A stretch of DNA of 64,000 bases from Grimontia sedimenti (GTDB lineage: Bacteria > Pseudomonadota > Gammaproteobacteria > Enterobacterales > Vibrionaceae), in contig NZ_JAALDL010000013.1 in the NCBI RefSeq assembly GCF_011045095.1, forward strand, positions 1-64,000. The letters are read 5' to 3'. The stretch's first letter is position 1; every line of letters begins with the position of its first letter. Positions 17,938 through 26,587 of the stretch are shown piece after piece. The translations under genes were made by a program, and so were the position numbers. The notes under the pieces were generated by a model. That model was not told the origin of the DNA and searched no databases. It saw only the letters and a list, made by a program, of their open reading frames with translations.

Positions 17938-18144
17938 TTAATAAGGGCGGCTGTTGGGTTCAATCACTCCGGTCGCCAAAGCGACCAGTAAGATGACAAA
18001 CACAAGCACAGAGAACAAAACGCGACGTCCTAAAAAGCGGGACATGGGAACGTCGGATTGACCCTTAAGCATAATCGGCAGAGCACGGAACAGATTAAAC
18101 ACGATAAAGACCAACAGGCAGACGAGGATCCCTTTGAGCAGCAT
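17938..18144 (-). CDS. DUF2909 twin-transmembrane protein
   Basis: A 68-residue protein with two hydrophobic helices (about 4-26 and 43-62) separated by a short basic loop, LGRR. It resembles the DUF2909 family, which is often found in cytochrome oxidase clusters; its function is unknown. It is the only gene in the cluster on the minus strand. Its ATG at 18144 follows AGGAGG, and only 31 bases separate it from the divergent SURF1 gene, so the two must share a tiny regulatory region. Confidence 0.8.
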   Translation of the reverse strand: MLLKGILVCLLVFIVFNLFRALPIMLKGQSDVPMSRFLGRRVLFSVLVFVILLVALATGVIEPNSRPY

Positions 18145-18175
18145 ATTGCCTCCTGAGAGTCAAAAAGGTGACCGG

Positions 18176-18898
18176 ATGTCTTCTTCCAACATACGGCAAA
18201 TAAGACGGATTGGTTTTCTTGTATTCACTCTGGCGATGACAGTGCTCTTGGTCAAGCTGGGGATGTGGCAAATGTCCCGCGGGGCAGAAAAAGAAGTGCT
18301 TTTGTCGCAAATGGCAGAGCGTTCGCAGCAGGAAGTGACCGCCTTGGCGTCTTTGCCACTGGAATTGAAAGGGACGCGGGTCAAGTTAACTGGCCAGTTT
18401 GATACATCGAAGAGCGTACTACTCGATAACCAAACCTTCGAAGGCCGCGTGGGATACCGCTGGTTTCTACCGTTCAGAAGCGACAATCAGTGGATATTGG
18501 TCGAGCTGGGTTGGGTAGCGGCGCCGGCAACAAGGGATACATTGCCGACATTGCCAACGCTAGAAGGACAATTTTCAGTGACCGGCATCATCGATTTTCC
18601 CTCAGACAGGGTCGTGCTGGCACAAGTGGAAACAGAAAACGGTTGGCCCAAGCGGGTGCAATCGGTGGAAATTCAAGGTCTGGAACAAGCTTCCGGACTT
18701 TCCCTCAAACCCTGGCTTATCCGCGGTGATGTGATAAGCGACAGCAACGGAGAGAGCTTCAGTACAGGTGCGAAACCCATCTGGGAGCCTGTCGTGATGA
18801 AGCCGGAAAAGCACTATGCCTACGCCATGCAGTGGTTTGGATTGGCGCTGGTGGTAGTGATTGGATTTGGGCTTTGGTGGAGGAAAGGACGCATATGA
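18176..18898 (+). CDS. SURF1 family cytochrome oxidase biogenesis protein
   Basis: SURF1 (Shy1) proteins help insert heme a into subunit I. The 240-residue protein has membrane segments at both ends (about 9-29 and 214-233), the family start LGMWQMSRG, LDNQTFEGRVGYRWFLPF, and the closing block HYAYAMQWFGLALV. The ATG at 18176 lies behind AAAAGGTG. The ATGA overlap with the next gene implies coupling. Confidence 0.92.
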   Translation: MSSSNIRQIRRIGFLVFTLAMTVLLVKLGMWQMSRGAEKEVLLSQMAERSQQEVTALASLPLELKGTRVKLTGQFDTSKSVLLDNQTFEGRVGYRWFLPFRSDNQWILVELGWVAAPATRDTLPTLPTLEGQFSVTGIIDFPSDRVVLAQVETENGWPKRVQSVEIQGLEQASGLSLKPWLIRGDVISDSNGESFSTGAKPIWEPVVMKPEKHYAYAMQWFGLALVVVIGFGLWWRKGRI

Positions 18899-19422
18899 AT
18901 GGGAAAAAAGCGCTGATACTGGTCACCGTGATTTTTGTTCTGCCGGTTCTGGCTGCCAAATTGGTGCTGGATTTTGGCTGGTACAATAAAGGCGTGACCA
19001 ACAATGGCGAGCTCATCGCCGAAGAAGTGAAGGCGGACTGGCTGTCACACAATGGGCAATGGCGTTTGGTCTACTCCTACCCCAATGCTTGTGATGAGAA
19101 GTGTGAGAGTGCGCTGTTTCAACTTAACCAAATCCCGGTGGCGGTTGGACGTGAGCGTGAACGGGTTGCCAGCATCCTGCTGACACCGGAAAGCTCGGCG
19201 GTGGAAGAAGGCACCAATGTCACCCGCCAAAACATCGATGCAACGCAACAACAAACCATGTCGTCGCTGCCCTTCTCTGAAAACGCGATTTATCTTGTTG
19301 ACCCTCTAAACAACCTTATTCTTGCCTATCCGGTGCCAGCGGAAAAATCAGCACAGGTGGCACAAAGCAAAGGACTGCTGTCCGATCTTCGTAAGCTCAT
19401 GAAACTCTCCAAAGTCGGGTAA
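18895..19422 (+). CDS. Membrane-anchored Sco-like protein of the cox cluster
   Basis: A 175-residue protein with one N-terminal anchor (about 5-25) and a periplasmic domain. Residues 57-70 read RLVYSYPNACDEKC, with a CxxxC pair (Cys66, Cys70) placed like the copper-binding CxxxC of Sco thioredoxin-fold chaperones. The rest (LVDPLNNLILAYPVP near the C-terminus) also fits a degenerate thioredoxin fold. It overlaps SURF1 by four bases and precedes ctaA by 11. No ordinary Sco gene is in the cluster, so this may replace it. That role is inferred. Confidence 0.75.
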   Translation: MNGKKALILVTVIFVLPVLAAKLVLDFGWYNKGVTNNGELIAEEVKADWLSHNGQWRLVYSYPNACDEKCESALFQLNQIPVAVGRERERVASILLTPESSAVEEGTNVTRQNIDATQQQTMSSLPFSENAIYLVDPLNNLILAYPVPAEKSAQVAQSKGLLSDLRKLMKLSKVG

Positions 19423-19433
19423 GGGAGGTCGAG

Positions 19434-20492
19434 ATGGAAAAAGACAAACGCTATCTCGGACTGATTTACGGCGCACTGGCTTTGGCTTTGGTCGTGGTTG
19501 CGCTTGGCGCTTTCACTCGTCTCACTGAGGCCGGGTTGGGTTGTCCCGACTGGCCCGGTTGTTATGGCTTCCTGACCGTACCGCAATCGGCCGAGAAAAT
19601 CGCCCAGGCCGCAGAAGCTTTCCCCCACGCGCCTGTTGAAATTCAAAAAGCCTGGAATGAAATGATCCATCGCTATGTGGCGGGAACGCTCGGGTTAGTG
19701 ATTGCTGCCATTGCCTTTTTAGCGTGGCGTCGCCCTGAACGTAACCGCATGCTGCCGAGCGTGCTGCTGGCGGTGGTGACCTTTCAGGCAGCGTTGGGTA
19801 TGTGGACGGTGACCATGAACCTGATGCCGATTGTGGTGATGGGGCATTTGCTCGGTGGTTTCACCACCGTCACTTTGCTATTCATGTTGGCCTTGCTGGA
19901 AAGACGACGTATTAAAGGGGCGACACAGCTCGAGGTAGGCCTTCAAAAAGCCTCTGTTGGCGGAAAGCTCAAGGCATTGTCAGTTGCGGCGCTTATGGCA
20001 GTGGTGATGCAAATTGCGCTCGGTGGCTGGACATCAGCTAACTATGCGGCTCTTGTTTGTACGCAACTGCCTGTCTGTGAAGTGGACTGGGCAGAGAAAT
20101 ACGACGCCTCGGCGTTTCATCCCATCAGCCCGAAAAACGAGACTTACCAATATGGCGTGTTGAATTTCGATCAGCGCGTCACGATTCACGCCACCCACCG
20201 AATCGGTGCCATGGTGGTCACGGCGCTCATTTTACTGCTGGCGTTTGCGGTCAGAAAACCGCTTGGTGCTGGCGCATCGCTACTACTCTTAGGCGCGCTG
20301 GGTATTCAGATAACGCTTGGTGTCACCAATGTGGTCGCCTTGCTGCCGCTGTCTGTTGCTGTGGCACACAATGTTTGCGGATTGCTTTTACTTTTAGTGA
20401 CTGTCAGGACGGTGATTGGCGTGTTCGCGCCCGTTTCTATGACCGTTGCGCAGTCGTCTTTGGGAGACTCAGGGAGGTTAAGCCATGGCTAA
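19434..20492 (+). CDS. ctaA: Heme A synthase (CtaA/COX15)
   Basis: CtaA oxidises the C8 methyl of heme O to make heme A for aa3 oxidases. The 352-residue membrane protein has the duplicated four-helix layout, with the family signature [16 protein letters not shown] near residue 30, the conserved EMIHRYVAG and [17 protein letters not shown] blocks, and a heme-ligand histidine in THRIGAM. It follows GGAGGTCGAG and overlaps cyoE by 8 bases. Confidence 0.95.
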   Translation: MEKDKRYLGLIYGALALALVVVALGAFTRLTEAGLGCPDWPGCYGFLTVPQSAEKIAQAAEAFPHAPVEIQKAWNEMIHRYVAGTLGLVIAAIAFLAWRRPERNRMLPSVLLAVVTFQAALGMWTVTMNLMPIVVMGHLLGGFTTVTLLFMLALLERRRIKGATQLEVGLQKASVGGKLKALSVAALMAVVMQIALGGWTSANYAALVCTQLPVCEVDWAEKYDASAFHPISPKNETYQYGVLNFDQRVTIHATHRIGAMVVTALILLLAFAVRKPLGAGASLLLLGALGIQITLGVTNVVALLPLSVAVAHNVCGLLLLLVTVRTVIGVFAPVSMTVAQSSLGDSGRLSHG

Positions 20493-21402
20493 ATTCAACA
20501 CGCCTTCGCTGGCAAACAGCGCCCCGAATACTGAAACCGCTCAATGGCGGGATTATCTGGAACTGACCAAGCCTAAAGTGGTGGCCATGCTATTGCTTAC
20601 TGCCATGGTGGGTATGTGTTTGGCGGTACCGTCGTTGCCTCCTGCCCACGCCGTGATTCTGGGCCTGTTAGGGATTGGTATGCAGTCCGCTGCGGCTGCG
20701 GTGTTCAATCATGTAATTGATCAGCGTATTGATAGACAGATGCAGCGCACTATTCACCGCCCCGTTGCGAAAGGCCGGGTAGGTACGTCACAGGCTCTGG
20801 CCTTTGGTGGCTTGCTGATGGTCGCTGGCTTTGCGCTCCTTTGGGTATTGAATGTGCTGGTGGCATGGCTCACTTTTGCCAGTTTGATTGGCTATGCGGT
20901 GGTCTACACCGTATGGCTGAAGCATGCGACGCCTCAGAACATCGTGATTGGTGGTTTGGCCGGCGCGATGCCGCCGCTGCTCGGTTGGGTCGCGGTAACG
21001 GGGACGCTCGACCCACACGCGCTTTTGCTGGTAATGCTGATTTTTACCTGGACCCCACCGCATTTCTGGGCGCTCGCGATTCACCGTGAGAAAGATTACG
21101 CCAAAGCAGGCGTGCCCATGTTGCCAGTGACCCACGGTGTGGAATTCACCAAGACCATGATTTTACTCTACACCCTGCTTTTGGTGGTGGTGGGCTTATT
21201 GCCTTGGCTTGCAGGAATGAGTGGACTGATTTACCTCTTCGGTAGTTTGGCGCTCAATCTCGGCTTTGCCTGGTACGCGTGGCAGTTGAAATTCCATGAC
21301 CGCAAAGGGTTGGCTTGGCAGACGTTTAAATACTCCATTTGGCATGTCTTTGGTTTGTTTGTGGCTTTGCTCGCCGATCATGCGTGGCGTGCGATAGGAT
21401 AG
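20485..21402 (+). CDS. cyoE: Heme O synthase (protoheme IX farnesyltransferase)
   Basis: Also called CtaB. It adds farnesyl to heme B to form heme O, the substrate of CtaA. The 305-residue UbiA-superfamily protein has the motif [19 protein letters not shown] near residues 73-91 and [26 protein letters not shown], diagnostic of the family. It is coupled to ctaA by overlap and completes the heme A pathway of the cluster. Confidence 0.96.
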   Translation: MAKFNTPSLANSAPNTETAQWRDYLELTKPKVVAMLLLTAMVGMCLAVPSLPPAHAVILGLLGIGMQSAAAAVFNHVIDQRIDRQMQRTIHRPVAKGRVGTSQALAFGGLLMVAGFALLWVLNVLVAWLTFASLIGYAVVYTVWLKHATPQNIVIGGLAGAMPPLLGWVAVTGTLDPHALLLVMLIFTWTPPHFWALAIHREKDYAKAGVPMLPVTHGVEFTKTMILLYTLLLVVVGLLPWLAGMSGLIYLFGSLALNLGFAWYAWQLKFHDRKGLAWQTFKYSIWHVFGLFVALLADHAWRAIG

Positions 21403-21431
21403 TTGCACACCCAAGCAAACAGTGAGCAGGG

Positions 21432-21950
21432 ATGATGCTTTCCCATCTTCAATTCTCAACGCCGCGGCTGGATGTCGCGGCGTTATCGTCTGGTTCAGAG
21501 ACCTCCGGTAATCTCGCTAAGGAATTCGCAGCCCTATTGACGCCAGCGGTGAAGCAGCATTTACCGCCGGATATCCAATCGGTGAACGACGCCCAAAGCG
21601 CTGCGGTTTGGCTTCAACAGGCTTTAACAGAATCCACTTTCCTCGCTGTGACAGAGCGTGATTCGCAATCTCTCGCGGGGTTTATTTTGCTGTATGCAGA
21701 AACCAATACAGATGGTTTGCTCGATCTTCGGTTGGGCTATGTGGTGAGTGAGGAGCAGCAGGGAAAGGGATTGGCCAGCGAGATGCTGCAAGGCTTGGTG
21801 AGCTGGTGCCAGCAGAGCGGCAAGGTCGCGACGCTTTCCGGTGGGGCCGAAGAGAACAATCTGGCCTCTATCCGCGTGTTGGAGAAAAACGGATTTGTGC
21901 GTGATGGCGAAGCCCTCAAGGGTACCGTCTTTTTAACCCGCACATTCTGA
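21432..21950 (+). CDS. GNAT family N-acetyltransferase
   Basis: A 172-residue protein with a GNAT fold in its second half: RLGYVVSEEQQGKGLASEMLQGLV is the acetyl-CoA-binding motif A with the Q/G-x-G-x-A core, and NLASIRVLEKNGFVRDG is motif B. The substrate cannot be read from sequence. It lies between cyoE and dinF in the same orientation. Two adjacent ATGs (21432, 21435) are equally possible starts. Confidence 0.85.
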   Translation: MMLSHLQFSTPRLDVAALSSGSETSGNLAKEFAALLTPAVKQHLPPDIQSVNDAQSAAVWLQQALTESTFLAVTERDSQSLAGFILLYAETNTDGLLDLRLGYVVSEEQQGKGLASEMLQGLVSWCQQSGKVATLSGGAEENNLASIRVLEKNGFVRDGEALKGTVFLTRTF

Positions 21951-21975
21951 TAAACTTCCGCCACTTACTCTCTAT

Positions 21976-21991
21976 CTGTCGATAACCACAG
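21976..21991 (+). promoter_or_regulatory. LexA-box candidate upstream of dinF
   Basis: CTGTCGATAACCACAG is a full CTGT-N8-ACAG, ending 9 bases before the dinF ATG. The core is not the favoured alternating AT, so affinity may be modest. Confidence 0.6.
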
Positions 21992-22000
21992 AGCCAATTT

Positions 22001-23338
22001 ATGCTGTCAGCGCTGCAACAAAAAGCCCTCCACATACGCGTATTCTCGCTCGCGTTTCCTATGGTGCTCTCCAACATTACCGTGCCTTTGTTGGGACTGG
22101 TGGATGCGGCCGTGATTGGCCACCTCGACCACGCCTGGTATCTCGGTGGTGTGGCGGTCGGCAGCACCATGATCGCGGTGACTTTCTGGCTACTCGGTTT
22201 TCTTCGTATGGCTACCACTGGGCTTACCGCACAAGCTTATGGCGCTGACGATAAGACGGGGCTGGCGAATGTGTTCCTGCAGGGTATCTCCCTTGCCTGG
22301 TTATTGGCATTGGCGATTATCGCCGTGCATCCATTGATTGCGGATTGGGTGTTTTCCTACAGTGATGCAAGCGCAGAAGTGAAGCGCTATGCCGATCAGT
22401 ATTTCTCTGTGCGTATCTGGAGTGCGCCTGCTGCGCTGACCAACCTTGTGATCATGGGATGGCTATTGGGAGCCCAGAACGCGAAAAAGCCGATGATGCT
22501 GCTGATTGTTATCAACGTCATCAACATCGTGCTTGATGTGCTGTTTGTTGTGGGTTTCGGCTGGAAAGTGCAGGGCGCTGCGGCAGCGAGTGTGATTGCT
22601 GATTACAGCGGTATGGCACTGGGCTTGTATTTCGTGGCGCAGCGCTGGAAGCAAGAGATGTTGCCTGCACCATTGGCGCAGTGGAAAAAAGCTTCTGCGG
22701 GCATGGGAAGGCTTTTAAAGCTTAACCGGGACATCTTTCTTCGAAGCCTCTGCCTGCAGCTGGCCTTCACCTTTATGACCTTTCAGGGCGCGACACTGGG
22801 CGACAATGTGGTGGCAGCCAATGCGGTTTTGATGAACTTCCTGATGCTGGTCTCTTTCGCAATGGACGGCTTTGCCTATGCGATGGAAGCCATGGTAGGG
22901 AAAGCAATTGGTGCCCGGAACAGAAACGAGCTGATGGATTCACTCACTGCAACCACCTTTTGGAGCTTGGTAATCTCCCTGCTTATCACCGCGGCTTTCC
23001 TGATCTTCGGCGAGCAGATCGTCGGGGTGATTTCTGATATTCCTGCTGTGCGTGAACAGGCATTTGTGTATCTGCCTTGGCTCATTGCCATGCCGCTGGT
23101 GGCCATGTGGTGTTTTCTACTTGATGGTGTGTTTATCGGTGCGACGCGCGGACGCGAAATGCGAAACACCATGTTTGTTGCGATGGCAGGTTTCTTTGTG
23201 ATTTGGTGGCTGTTAAGTGGCTGGGGCAACCATGCGCTATGGGCGGCGATGCTCGGCTTTATGGCGTTGCGTGGATTAACGCTGGGGGTACTTTTCATCC
23301 ACCAGTGGCGCAGAGACACCTTCCTAGCGGCAAACTAA
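22001..23338 (+). CDS. dinF: MATE family efflux transporter DinF
   Basis: A 445-residue, twelve-helix multidrug and toxin extrusion protein of the DinF branch; exports organic cations or bile-like compounds with Na+ or H+. The first helix region VFSLAFPMVLSNITVPLLGLVDAAVIGHL and GFLRMATTGLTAQAYG are typical of DinF. In E. coli dinF is the second gene of the lexA operon; here it is 8.7 kb away but keeps an SOS-box candidate of its own. A bidirectional terminator follows. Confidence 0.92.
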   Translation: MLSALQQKALHIRVFSLAFPMVLSNITVPLLGLVDAAVIGHLDHAWYLGGVAVGSTMIAVTFWLLGFLRMATTGLTAQAYGADDKTGLANVFLQGISLAWLLALAIIAVHPLIADWVFSYSDASAEVKRYADQYFSVRIWSAPAALTNLVIMGWLLGAQNAKKPMMLLIVINVINIVLDVLFVVGFGWKVQGAAAASVIADYSGMALGLYFVAQRWKQEMLPAPLAQWKKASAGMGRLLKLNRDIFLRSLCLQLAFTFMTFQGATLGDNVVAANAVLMNFLMLVSFAMDGFAYAMEAMVGKAIGARNRNELMDSLTATTFWSLVISLLITAAFLIFGEQIVGVISDIPAVREQAFVYLPWLIAMPLVAMWCFLLDGVFIGATRGREMRNTMFVAMAGFFVIWWLLSGWGNHALWAAMLGFMALRGLTLGVLFIHQWRRDTFLAAN

Positions 23339-23344
23339 CCAGAC

Positions 23345-23370
23345 AAAAAAGGCGCCATTGGGCGCCTTTC
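23345..23370. terminator. Bidirectional terminator dinF / nfuA
   Basis: GGCGCC (23351-23356) and GGCGCC (23361-23366) form a stem extended by AAA/TTT on the outside, between convergent genes. Confidence 0.85.
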
Positions 23371-23387
23371 TTCTCAGATAATCGCTC

Positions 23388-23972
23388 TTAGTAGTAAGAG
23401 TGATCACCGTGTGCGTGCTCAGTGACGTCACGAACGCCGTTAAGCTCGCCGCTGAATTCTTCCAGCAGTTGCTTCTCGATACCGTCCTTCAGGGTGACGT
23501 CAACCATTGAACAGCCATTACAGCCGCCGCCGAATTGAATCACTGCCACTTTGTCTTCGGTGATTTCAATCAGATTGATGTGACCACCGTGGCCTGCCAG
23601 CTGTGGGTTAACCTGAGTCTGGATCACGTACTCAACGCGCTCCATCAGTGGCGCATCGTCAGACACTTTACGCATTTTCGCGTTAGGTGCTTTCAGCGTC
23701 AGCTGTGAGCCCATTTTGTCAGTGACGAAATCAATCTCAGCATCTTCCAGAAACGGAAGGCTCAGTTCATCTACGTAGGCAGAAAAACCTTCGAATTTGA
23801 GTTCGGTATCAGTCGCTTCCACTGCATCCTGAGGGCAGTAAGAAACGCCGCACTCTGCGTTTTGCGTGCCAGGGTTAACCACGAATACGCGGATGTTTGT
23901 CCCTTCCGGCTGCTGCTCAAGCAGTTTACCGAAATGGCTCTGTGCACTTTCTGAAATAATAATTTGTGACAC
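23388..23972 (-). CDS. nfuA: Fe/S biogenesis protein NfuA
   Basis: NfuA carries and delivers 4Fe-4S clusters, notably under oxidative stress or iron starvation. The 194-residue protein has an N-terminal degenerate A-type domain (about 1-95) and a C-terminal Nfu domain with the cluster-binding CxxC in [18 protein letters not shown]. It is separated from the gntX gene by about 100 bases. The bioH-gntX-nfuA neighbourhood matches E. coli. Confidence 0.96.
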   Translation of the reverse strand: MSQIIISESAQSHFGKLLEQQPEGTNIRVFVVNPGTQNAECGVSYCPQDAVEATDTELKFEGFSAYVDELSLPFLEDAEIDFVTDKMGSQLTLKAPNAKMRKVSDDAPLMERVEYVIQTQVNPQLAGHGGHINLIEITEDKVAVIQFGGGCNGCSMVDVTLKDGIEKQLLEEFSGELNGVRDVTEHAHGDHSYY

Positions 23973-24073
23973 GGCTTCTTACCTGATTTATCCAGTATTT
24001 GTTTACATTGTACGCTTGTTTTTGTCCGCTATCACCCCTCAAGCTTCGAGGTTACTTTTCCCTCACTTTTCAA

Positions 24074-24763
24074 TTAAGTGGCTTCTGGTGGTGTGCGACA
24101 AAGACAATACACATCAATACGTTCCACGCCATGCTGCCGGAGCAAGCGGCAAAGCTGGGCGACAGTTGCACCCGTGGTGACAACATCATCGACCAAGGCG
24201 ATGTGTGGCGGCAGTTTTCCTTCGATAGAAAATGCCTGCTTTAAGTTTGAAAGACGGGATTGTCGGTCTAATCCCTGCTGTTGGCGAGTGGCACGAATGC
24301 GTTTTAAGACATTGGGCTCAGATTGAACCTTCAGTTGTCTCGCGAGCTCTGCGGCCAGCACACTGCTATGGTTAAATCCGCGCCAAAGCCTGCGTTTCCA
24401 ATGCATGGGCACGGGAAGAAGGAGAGGCGCAGGTGATTCAATCTCTGTCGCGAGCAGTTTAGCGAGAGCAGGGGCAAGCCAGTAATGTCCTTGATACTTG
24501 AAGCGGTGAAGCAGCTTGTCATAAGGAAAGGAATAGGCACCGACACAAACCAAACTGTCCCACGGCGGCGGCTTTTTCAAACATCTGCCGCAGCTTTCAA
24601 TCACGTAAGGGGTGGGCAAGCCGCAATGCAGGCAGCGTGGCTGACGGGGCAAGCTGGCGTGACAGGTATGACACCAGGGATAAACACGCTGCTCCAACCT
24701 GTGGTGGCAAAGCTGACAACGCAGCGGCAAGGCACGTAAGATAGTGCTTAACATCAAGGACAT
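24074..24763 (-). CDS. gntX: ComF/GntX family phosphoribosyltransferase-like protein
   Basis: The 229-residue protein has two N-terminal zinc-ribbon CxxC pairs (CQLCHHRL and CHTC, then CLHCGLP and CGRC) and a C-terminal phosphoribosyltransferase fold with the PRPP-loop VALVDDVV-like motif ALVDDVVTTGATV. Family members such as Haemophilus ComF act in DNA uptake; E. coli GntX (YhgH) is needed to use DNA as nutrient. It is divergent from bioH with 31 bases between them. Confidence 0.9.
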   Translation of the reverse strand: MSLMLSTILRALPLRCQLCHHRLEQRVYPWCHTCHASLPRQPRCLHCGLPTPYVIESCGRCLKKPPPWDSLVCVGAYSFPYDKLLHRFKYQGHYWLAPALAKLLATEIESPAPLLLPVPMHWKRRLWRGFNHSSVLAAELARQLKVQSEPNVLKRIRATRQQQGLDRQSRLSNLKQAFSIEGKLPPHIALVDDVVTTGATVAQLCRLLRQHGVERIDVYCLCRTPPEAT

Positions 24764-24794
24764 GCTTGTTGATAAACGAATTTAGGCAGTGTAA

Positions 24795-25577
24795 ATGACG
24801 ACTTCTCTGTACTGGCACACGGAAGGCCAGGGTTCCGATCTGATTCTCATTCATGGCTGGGGGATGAACAGCGCCGTATGGCAAAACATCCTGCCTGCTC
24901 TCACCCCGCATTACCGCGTTCATTGTGTTGACCTTCCGGGCTATGGCTTCAGTCAACCGACCGATGCCTTTTCCTTAGAGGAAATGGCACAGTGCTTGCT
25001 TGATAATTCACCGCAGGAATCTGTTTGGGCCGGTTGGTCTTTGGGGGGAATGGTTGCCACTCAGGCTGCACTGCTCGCACCGGAACGTGTGAAAGGTCTA
25101 GTCACGATTGCCAGCTCTCCAAGATTTGCTGCAGAACATGGATGGCGAGGGATAAAACCCGAGGTATTGCAGGCGTTTACGAAACAATTGGCTGAAGACT
25201 TTCAGACGACGGTTGAACGTTTCATGGCGCTTCAGGCAATGGGAAGCCCGACAGCACGGCAAGATATTAAGTGGTTGAAACAGGCGGTCCTCTCTCACCC
25301 GTCTCCTCAGCCAGAGGCGCTTAGCGCCGGCCTTGGTATTCTTGCTGACGCTGATTTACGGCCTCACTTGCATGATATTTCAATGCCTTGGCTCAGAATG
25401 TACGGTCGGCTGGACGGCCTTGTGCCTGTCAAAGTGGCGCAAGAGTTGGATGTTCTGGCACCGCGTTCGCAGCGGCAAATCTTTGCCAAAGCGTCGCACG
25501 CACCGTTCATTTCTGATCCCGACCATTTTTCACAAGAGCTTCTGGCTTTTTGTGGCCAATGTTTGCCGTCCTGTTAA
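24795..25577 (+). CDS. bioH: Pimeloyl-ACP methyl ester carboxylesterase BioH
   Basis: BioH removes the methyl ester from pimeloyl-ACP, ending the BioC-BioH pathway that makes the biotin precursor. The 260-residue alpha/beta hydrolase has the nucleophile elbow GWSLGG with Ser82, Asp207 in YGRLDG and His235 in KASHAPF, the same numbering as E. coli. The oxyanion region is LIHGWGMNS. Confidence 0.96.
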   Translation: MTTSLYWHTEGQGSDLILIHGWGMNSAVWQNILPALTPHYRVHCVDLPGYGFSQPTDAFSLEEMAQCLLDNSPQESVWAGWSLGGMVATQAALLAPERVKGLVTIASSPRFAAEHGWRGIKPEVLQAFTKQLAEDFQTTVERFMALQAMGSPTARQDIKWLKQAVLSHPSPQPEALSAGLGILADADLRPHLHDISMPWLRMYGRLDGLVPVKVAQELDVLAPRSQRQIFAKASHAPFISDPDHFSQELLAFCGQCLPSC

Positions 25578-25675
25578 TGGAAAGTAGCGAAATTAAGTGA
25601 ATTGGGGCTAAATTTTAATCTGAAGCCGCCGATACTTTAATCAAGTTACTTGCTATGGCATCAGGAGAGACCATA

Positions 25676-26008
25676 ATGAATATAGGTAACGTTGGGTATT
25701 CTCAGCACGCTTACGCTAAGCCAATGCAGCCAAATCAGGCGGCAAAGGGCAATGAAGCGCAGGCGGCAGAGGGTGCCAAGCAGTCTTACGAGCAGGTCGC
25801 GAAGGAAGTGTCGGACGGTAAGACTGTTAACAAAGCAACGGAAGCCGAAGGCACGAACACTTCGTCTAAAGTTGAGTCTTTCACCTATGGGGCGCTTGGC
25901 ATGGACCACCCTGAAGAAGTGAAAAGCAACGACGATGCTGCGTATTCCGCCGGTCAGGTGCTTTCTGCACTGGGTACCATTGGCGGACTGATCGCAATAT
26001 TGGTCTAG
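25676..26008 (+). CDS. Hypothetical protein with C-terminal hydrophobic segment
   Basis: A 110-residue protein I cannot assign. It starts with MNIGNVGYSQ, then a polar, Ala/Glu/Lys-rich, probably disordered region (about 20-70), a conserved-looking block ESFTYGALGMDHPEEV, and a C-terminal hydrophobic, Gly-rich helix SAGQVLSALGTIGGLIAILV. The ATG at 25676 follows GGAGAG. No signal peptide. It and the next gene form a pair between bioH and tex. Similar small proteins occur, I believe, in other Vibrionaceae. Confidence 0.7.
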   Translation: MNIGNVGYSQHAYAKPMQPNQAAKGNEAQAAEGAKQSYEQVAKEVSDGKTVNKATEAEGTNTSSKVESFTYGALGMDHPEEVKSNDDAAYSAGQVLSALGTIGGLIAILV

Positions 26009-26105
26009 TTTCGCTATAGAGATATAGCACGCGCATTCGCGGGGATTGCCCCGCCTATGCTCGCAGGCGACGCGCCTTCGGTCGGTGTTGGGAGACAACA
26101 TTGGC

Positions 26106-26579
26106 ATGAACATTTCGCCCGCTAACGTCAGCATCCCTGCTGTCGTACCGTCAGTGAACCCGCCAACGGAGCAAGTTGCGCGGGAAAATCGCGTGCGCGA
26201 AAAAATTGTCCCGCCCAGTCAGGCAAATGCCACTGCCGAAGAGAAACCAGTACTCGCCGAAGAGAAACAACTCAAGAACCCATCTTGGGATCCTTCTGAA
26301 CACCCCGATTACGCCGATCTGGAACAAAACCCAAGGCAGTTCAATGGTGGTGGTTTCGCTGCACATGAAACCCTAAGTCAGCTCACCAACATGCTTTCCA
26401 GCGGTTCGTATGTGCCGCAGAACGAAAACGGCTATGCCATGCGCATTAAGCTGCCGAAAGAGATCTTGGATAAAATCGACGAGCTTAAAGCTTCTCAACG
26501 CACTGGTGCGGTCGTTGCCATGCGCTATCAGCAATCGTCAGCCGCGAATATCCCATCAGAAGTGCTGATCGTCATTTGA
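26106..26579 (+). CDS. Hypothetical protein, disordered N-terminus
   Basis: A 157-residue protein of unknown function. The first 80 residues are Pro/Glu/Gln/Val-rich and low in hydrophobics, hence probably disordered. A more ordered C-terminal part follows from about residue 95, with AMRIKLPKEILDKIDELKAS and a hydrophobic last strand SEVLIVI. No signal peptide or membrane helix. Like its neighbour it begins with MNI. I chose the ATG at 26106; the frame is open to 26046. A small hairpin, GCGGGG with CCCCGC near 26038-26053, lies between the two genes. Confidence 0.65.
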   Translation: MNISPANVSIPAVVPSVNPPTEQVARENRVREKIVPPSQANATAEEKPVLAEEKQLKNPSWDPSEHPDYADLEQNPRQFNGGGFAAHETLSQLTNMLSSGSYVPQNENGYAMRIKLPKEILDKIDELKASQRTGAVVAMRYQQSSAANIPSEVLIVI

Positions 26580-26587
26580 CGGTAAGC

